Assembly (NCBI RefSeq): GCF_021462225.1
Contig: NC_061794.1
Location: forward strand, 17,005,784 to 17,069,783
From: Girardinichthys multiradiatus
Lineage: Eukaryota; Chordata; Actinopteri; Cyprinodontiformes; Goodeidae
Direction: 5' to 3'
Length of the DNA stretch: 64,000 bases
Part shown: positions 59,690 to 64,000 of the stretch, one piece after another
Numbering within the stretch: position 1 is the first letter of the stretch
Layout: the number at the start of each line of letters is the position of its first letter
Notes under the pieces: generated by a model
Seen by the model: the letters and a program-made list of their open reading frames with translations, nothing else
Told to the model about the DNA's origin: nothing
Databases searched by the model: none
Program-made: the position numbers and the translations under genes

Positions 59690-60964
59690 TGTGTACTTAT
59701 TGTATTTTAAAAGCTATAGTAAAAGCAAATAGCAAGTTGTAACCTATTGAACTTGCAGGTTTAACATGTTTAACCTTAGATTGCCTTCGTAGATCTATGA
59801 ATAAAAATAAAGATGCTGTAATTCAAATTGAAAAAAATTAAGTACTTTATTTTAAAAAAGTAACTCCATTTGAGTTATAAGGAAAATAAAGATGAAAAAA
59901 AAATGTCTTAAGATGCCAGGAGAAACTGAACATTGGAGGCTTTATAACCACAGAGACCCATTGCAAATATTTAGACCACCTGAAATTTAATATCCTTTAA
60001 ATGAGTCTCTTCACCAGCTTTCTCATGGGACTGCCTGAGCATGTAGAACTGTACTGCTGACCTTCAATTCAAGAGATAGAAACAGGATCCAAGAAAACAA
60101 TCTATTTGATAGTGAGGCAATAATAATTCAGTTTATACAATCTAGTTTATTTTTGTAGTGTCTGTTCACCTAAATCTCAGGGCACGTTGCATTTAAATCC
60201 AGTTACCTGCAGTCCATCCCAGTTTTTGTTACTCTGGAAAATTAAATCCCTCTCCTACACTTTTTGGGATTTATGAAATAAAATGTTGAAGAATGCTTGA
60301 CAAATTAATGATTTACACAATGTAAATAGTTGAACTGTGAAAGACACAGCATAAAAGACAGGAAATGTTTCTTCAAAATTATTTTTTTAATATACCCCAA
60401 AAGATCAAAGTATTAAAAAAAGCATTAGTGGCCCTTTAATAAACTATATTTACACTGAAAAAGATGACCCAATGCTGATACAATATCTCTGAGGCGAATA
60501 GGGAATGGAGTTTCATTTATTTTTGTGAAAAAAAAGATTAATTGTTTCAAAAGAAATGACAGTAAAACCCATTTCTGGTTCACACAAAAAGTCCTGGACT
60601 TGTATAATATTTGCACATCTGAACATATGTGACTGTAGCTCAATGATTAAAGACAATATGTTAAAGATCGAGAACTCCCGACTTTGAGGCCAGCCCATTC
60701 TGTTCTTATTCTTATGCTCGTCAATCTCGGTTAAAACGAGTTTAGATTTAGACTTCTAATAAACATCTAAAACACATTGAAAAACAAAGTTCACCTTTAC
60801 TCCAAATATGTATCAGTTTAGCCTAAATGTATAAGGACAGAACTGTCCAGCTATACTGAGCCTTTCGCCCAATGATAGATGAATGGATGTGGACCATAGA
60901 CATTGTTCAACAGAATACAGTGTGAATCCCTGGATTAGATGCTTTGTAACTGAGAATAGTTAAA

Positions 60965-61157
60965 TTAACGCATTGCGTGGCATAGCAGTAGAGCGGGCGC
61001 CTCATATACAGAGACTATAGTCCTCGATGCAGCCATCCTGGGTTTGATTTCTGACTTTGAGACCTTTGCTGCATGTCTTCCCCCCTTCTCACTCTGCCCA
61101 TTTCCTGTCTGGTAACTGTCAATAAACACCAATAGTGCCAAAGAAATCTTCAAAAAA
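60965..61157 (+). mobile_element. tRNA-derived SINE with target duplication
   Basis: Head 'gtggcatagcagtagagcgg' (A-box-like) and 'cctgggtttgatttc' (B-box-like), body 'gacctttgctgcatgtcttc', tail 'caataaacaccaatagtgcc'. Flanked by identical GAATAGTTAAA at 60954-60964 and 61158-61168. Confidence 0.88.
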
Positions 61158-64000
61158 GAATAGTTAAACTATGTAAAAAAAAAAAAAAGATTAAAATTAT
61201 ATTAGAAAACTAAATGAATCATAAAATAATGGCGGAACATTTTGCAGCACAATACCCCTGTGTTTAGCCCAACAGCCATGCAATAAGATGTTCAAGAACA
61301 TTAGTTGCACATAGGATTAGAATAAATTAAAGTGTGCTGGGCCAACAAGCTCTCTCAGATCTTTTACCAACACAAACTTTTAAAAAACCAGTGCACCTAC
61401 ATTTCATCTAAAAGCTGAATATATCTGCAGCTGCTCTACTGATACACTGGTCTTACATGAGCGTGTCTGTACATTGAAAGATGTTGATATGGGCGATATG
61501 ACTCATGGCCCAGGGCAAGAAGGCCCGCGGGGTGGCATGAGCAATTAAAAAAATGCACTCTCAGTAGCCCCATAGCAAGTTTTCTGTTGCTTTGATGCAT
61601 GAGCAGTTAATTGGGAGGGAGCACCTGCATTTAACATTCTGTATTAGGTAATCTGGCCTTACACTACAGGTATCTATTGACAATGAGGTTAATATCTGAT
61701 CCGTAGCTTATGAGTCAGTACTGAATTAAAGGGCTATTTGAGCAATTTTAAGGAATTAGGTGTAGGGTGGCACAATAGTAGGAAAACATGCAGTATGTGA
61801 TAATGACATTACTTACGAATTAATAAACATTTAACAGTGATAATCTTTCTGTTTTGGTTACATTGCAAATATACATAACATAGTTTTGTAATGACTTTAC
61901 AACCTTACCACCACTTCACCTTCCAAAACATTTTATGCAGCTTTAATTAACAAGCGTCATCAAGTATGTTTCCAAAGATAGGGAGCCTGAATACATGGTA
62001 CTTAAATAAGTAGTTTATGTTTATTGCAGTCTAAGCAGTTCATTGATGTTAATATTGCATTCAGTGATATTGTAAAAACTATATTTATGATACAATGCAC
62101 ATCCCTAGCATAAAATGCATTTAATAATTTCTAATTTAAAATACAAAATAACCCTACTAGGTTGGTCTGATAGATGTGATAAAATTGTTTTTTTTATACT
62201 TTTCGACCCTTGGCGACTCCTTTTGCTCAAACAGGAAGCAGCCAACACCAAATCAAGGTAACTCAAAAACATGATTAGATTGCAGAAATATGTGTTAAAA
62301 ACATCCAGTGTTGTAAGGTGCCAGTGAAATTCATAAATGACATGATGAAATTACTAATGTAAGGGGAAAAGACGTGAGAGAGTATGGAAAGATTTTACCA
62401 TTTACCTACTCAGAAAACCTGACTAAGTACAGGCTTAAAAAACAGCCCTGGCCCGCAGGGACAAGAGAGTGCTCTGAGACCGTTACTGATGGAGGAGAGT
62501 CCTTGCTGTGACTCAGAAGTGGCCATGAACAGTGACAACACTTTCATTTTCCACACCATGGGTAATCCTCATATGATACTGATGACAAATGCTGATTTAT
62601 AGATGCCTGAGCTGAAGCACTCGCTTGTTTTATATTTTCTGTTATCCAGAAGATATCAGCCAGACACGGTGGCGGCATTAATTGTCATCTCCACCAACAC
62701 CCAGATCTGGAGCCTTGACCGCAGCTGCTGTCTGATAAAGTCACTGCGATTTGGGTCCTTAGTGAGGTCATCGGTTTGGGAGAGAGATGGAGGGTGGAAT
62801 GGAAGTGCTGATGAAGAAGTGACGTATGAAGAAAAAAAGAAGAGACAGACAGACGAGTGAGTGTTGGAGAGCCAGATAATGGGAAAGGCTCAAGGCGCCC
62901 CTCTGTGGTATTCTGACATGTGGGCTGGTGCAAAGAGATGAAGTATTGTTAAGAAGCCAGAAGAAGGGGAGAAGATTCATGCTCAAAGCTTGGTGTATGT
63001 AGGAGGTATGCAGACAAAGGGAGGAAAGAGTGAAAGTGTTGTTTTCTGAGGCTTGTGGACAAAGAGTCTTTTGGTGTCAGTTTGTTCTGGTGCTTTCCTT
63101 CTTTGACCGCCTGCAGAGAAAAACAAGTTCTGCAGAGGTGGACAGGAAAGAGTCAGCAGAAAGAGTTGTTGGAATTACATCCGCTTAGGTTTATGACTTT
63201 TCACAAGGGGGCATTCAGAGATCTTATCTCATCGTACAACTGCTGACTAACATTTTGCATGTTGTCATTGTTTTCTTTTTCTATTTATCTTTATTGACTA
63301 GCTTCATATTTAAAGGTGAAAGGTCTCCTTACCATAACCCTAATCTCTACCTTCCTCCCCATATTCTGTATCAGATTCATGTCAGGAAAATGAATGGGCT
63401 TTGTCAAAATGTTATTACTTCCCATTAGAAAAAAACTCAAGACCTGGGTTTTAGCTGGGTCTCAACTATTTGTTGCAACCCATGTGAGATTTCATCTCCA
63501 GACTGGTGCCCTGGAGAAGCACATGAAGACTGCAACAACTGAGAATTCATTCTTGCACAAGTGGAAACCCTGCCTGCATTGTTGCAATGCAGCCATCATC
63601 AAAACATCAGTACTCAAAATGCATACTTGAAATATTTCATGGTGGACTGGCAGGTGCTGCGGATCAGCTCTCTTGAAGTAAAGGAATGGATTAGACGCTG
63701 AAGCTAATGCCAGCAGGCTTTTAACAGAGCATGACAGGAAACAGTTGAGGGAAGCAACAAGCATGGCTTTGTCTAAAGTCAGAATTATCTGATTACAACT
63801 TACAGTATTACATGTCATATTACATGACATAGTACATCTTGTTCTTTTAATCCATTTATGGGAACATCTGATAGTTTAGACCTTCAATGGTGGTGTGAAG
63901 GTCTTCTGTTTTGAGTGTTTTAAAATGGGTCTTAATCAGATGAAGGACGAACTGTTTAGGATAGTTTTGTGACTTGAAGTCAGGCTTTCCTTTACTGTAT

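Larger units (their letters stand above)
59053..64000. other. Intergenic DNA to right edge
   Basis: No exon with convincing splice sites or family match found on either strand. Contains one SINE (60965-61157), one CTCF-like motif (59676-59689) and AT-rich stretches. Short open segments at 62600-62860, 63055-63246 and 63394-63830 show no domain features. Confidence 0.4.

Noticed and set aside
63394..63830. Overlapping open frames near the right edge as possible genes
   Set aside because: No family motif, splice support or composition signal, and they overlap each other on opposite strands.
1..64000. CRISPR array, operon, phage or other prokaryotic system
   Set aside because: No direct-repeat/spacer array; genes are intron-split vertebrate genes and the repeats are eukaryotic transposons.

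Overview
The window is a stretch of bony-fish (teleost) nuclear DNA. The genes are split into many short exons with GT/AG introns. The encoded proteins are vertebrate ones, and the spaces between exons are full of Tc1/mariner and hAT DNA transposons, tRNA-derived SINEs and CA/TA microsatellites of the kind typical of teleosts. I cannot name the species. No CRISPR array, operon or other prokaryotic feature is present.

Five host genes were reconstructed exon by exon, with every splice phase checked. (1) The 3' part of a hyaluronidase gene, plus strand, about 2-3106, running off the left edge. (2) lsmem2, minus strand, 6150-7965, a 162-residue single-pass membrane protein. (3) amt, plus strand, 12152-21972, the mitochondrial glycine-cleavage T-protein, 417 residues. 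(4) ifrd2, plus strand, 23453-38436, 436 or 455 residues. (5) apeh, plus strand, 42647-56973, acylaminoacyl-peptide hydrolase, 713 residues with an intact Ser/Asp/His triad. All five have human counterparts in 3p21.31 (HYAL1/2/3, LSMEM2, IFRD2, AMT, APEH), so the window is a compact conserved-synteny block. The genes are metabolically unrelated (hyaluronan turnover, glycine/one-carbon metabolism, translation and transcription control, N-acetyl-peptide breakdown); their proximity reflects ancestral linkage.

Mobile DNA dominates the rest. A young Tc1 family (DD34E, about 200-bp inverted arms with IR/DR layout) has three copies: 17015-18624 (one amber codon), 30292-31901 (open 334-residue transposase) and 40539-42106 (in-frame 42-bp deletion). 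A second Tc1 family at 19477-20988 has 272-bp inverted arms that duplicate the transposase C-terminus. Many older Tc1 remnants fill hyal intron 2, amt introns 1 and 6, ifrd2 intron 8 (downstream of the hAT), apeh introns 1, 12, 14 and 18, and the intergenic gaps. Some carry nested insertions (Tc1 in Tc1, hAT in Tc1). Three SINEs have visible target-site duplications. From 59053 to the right edge only one SINE and a possible CTCF motif were found.

The most interesting observations are a possible alternative 5' splice site that would add a 113-codon proline-rich segment to apeh, a phase-symmetric 57-nt exon candidate in ifrd2, an unassigned minus-strand exon-like open segment inside an ifrd2 intron, and an AC-rich, strand-asymmetric block after apeh that may be a retroposed element. 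None is proven from sequence alone.
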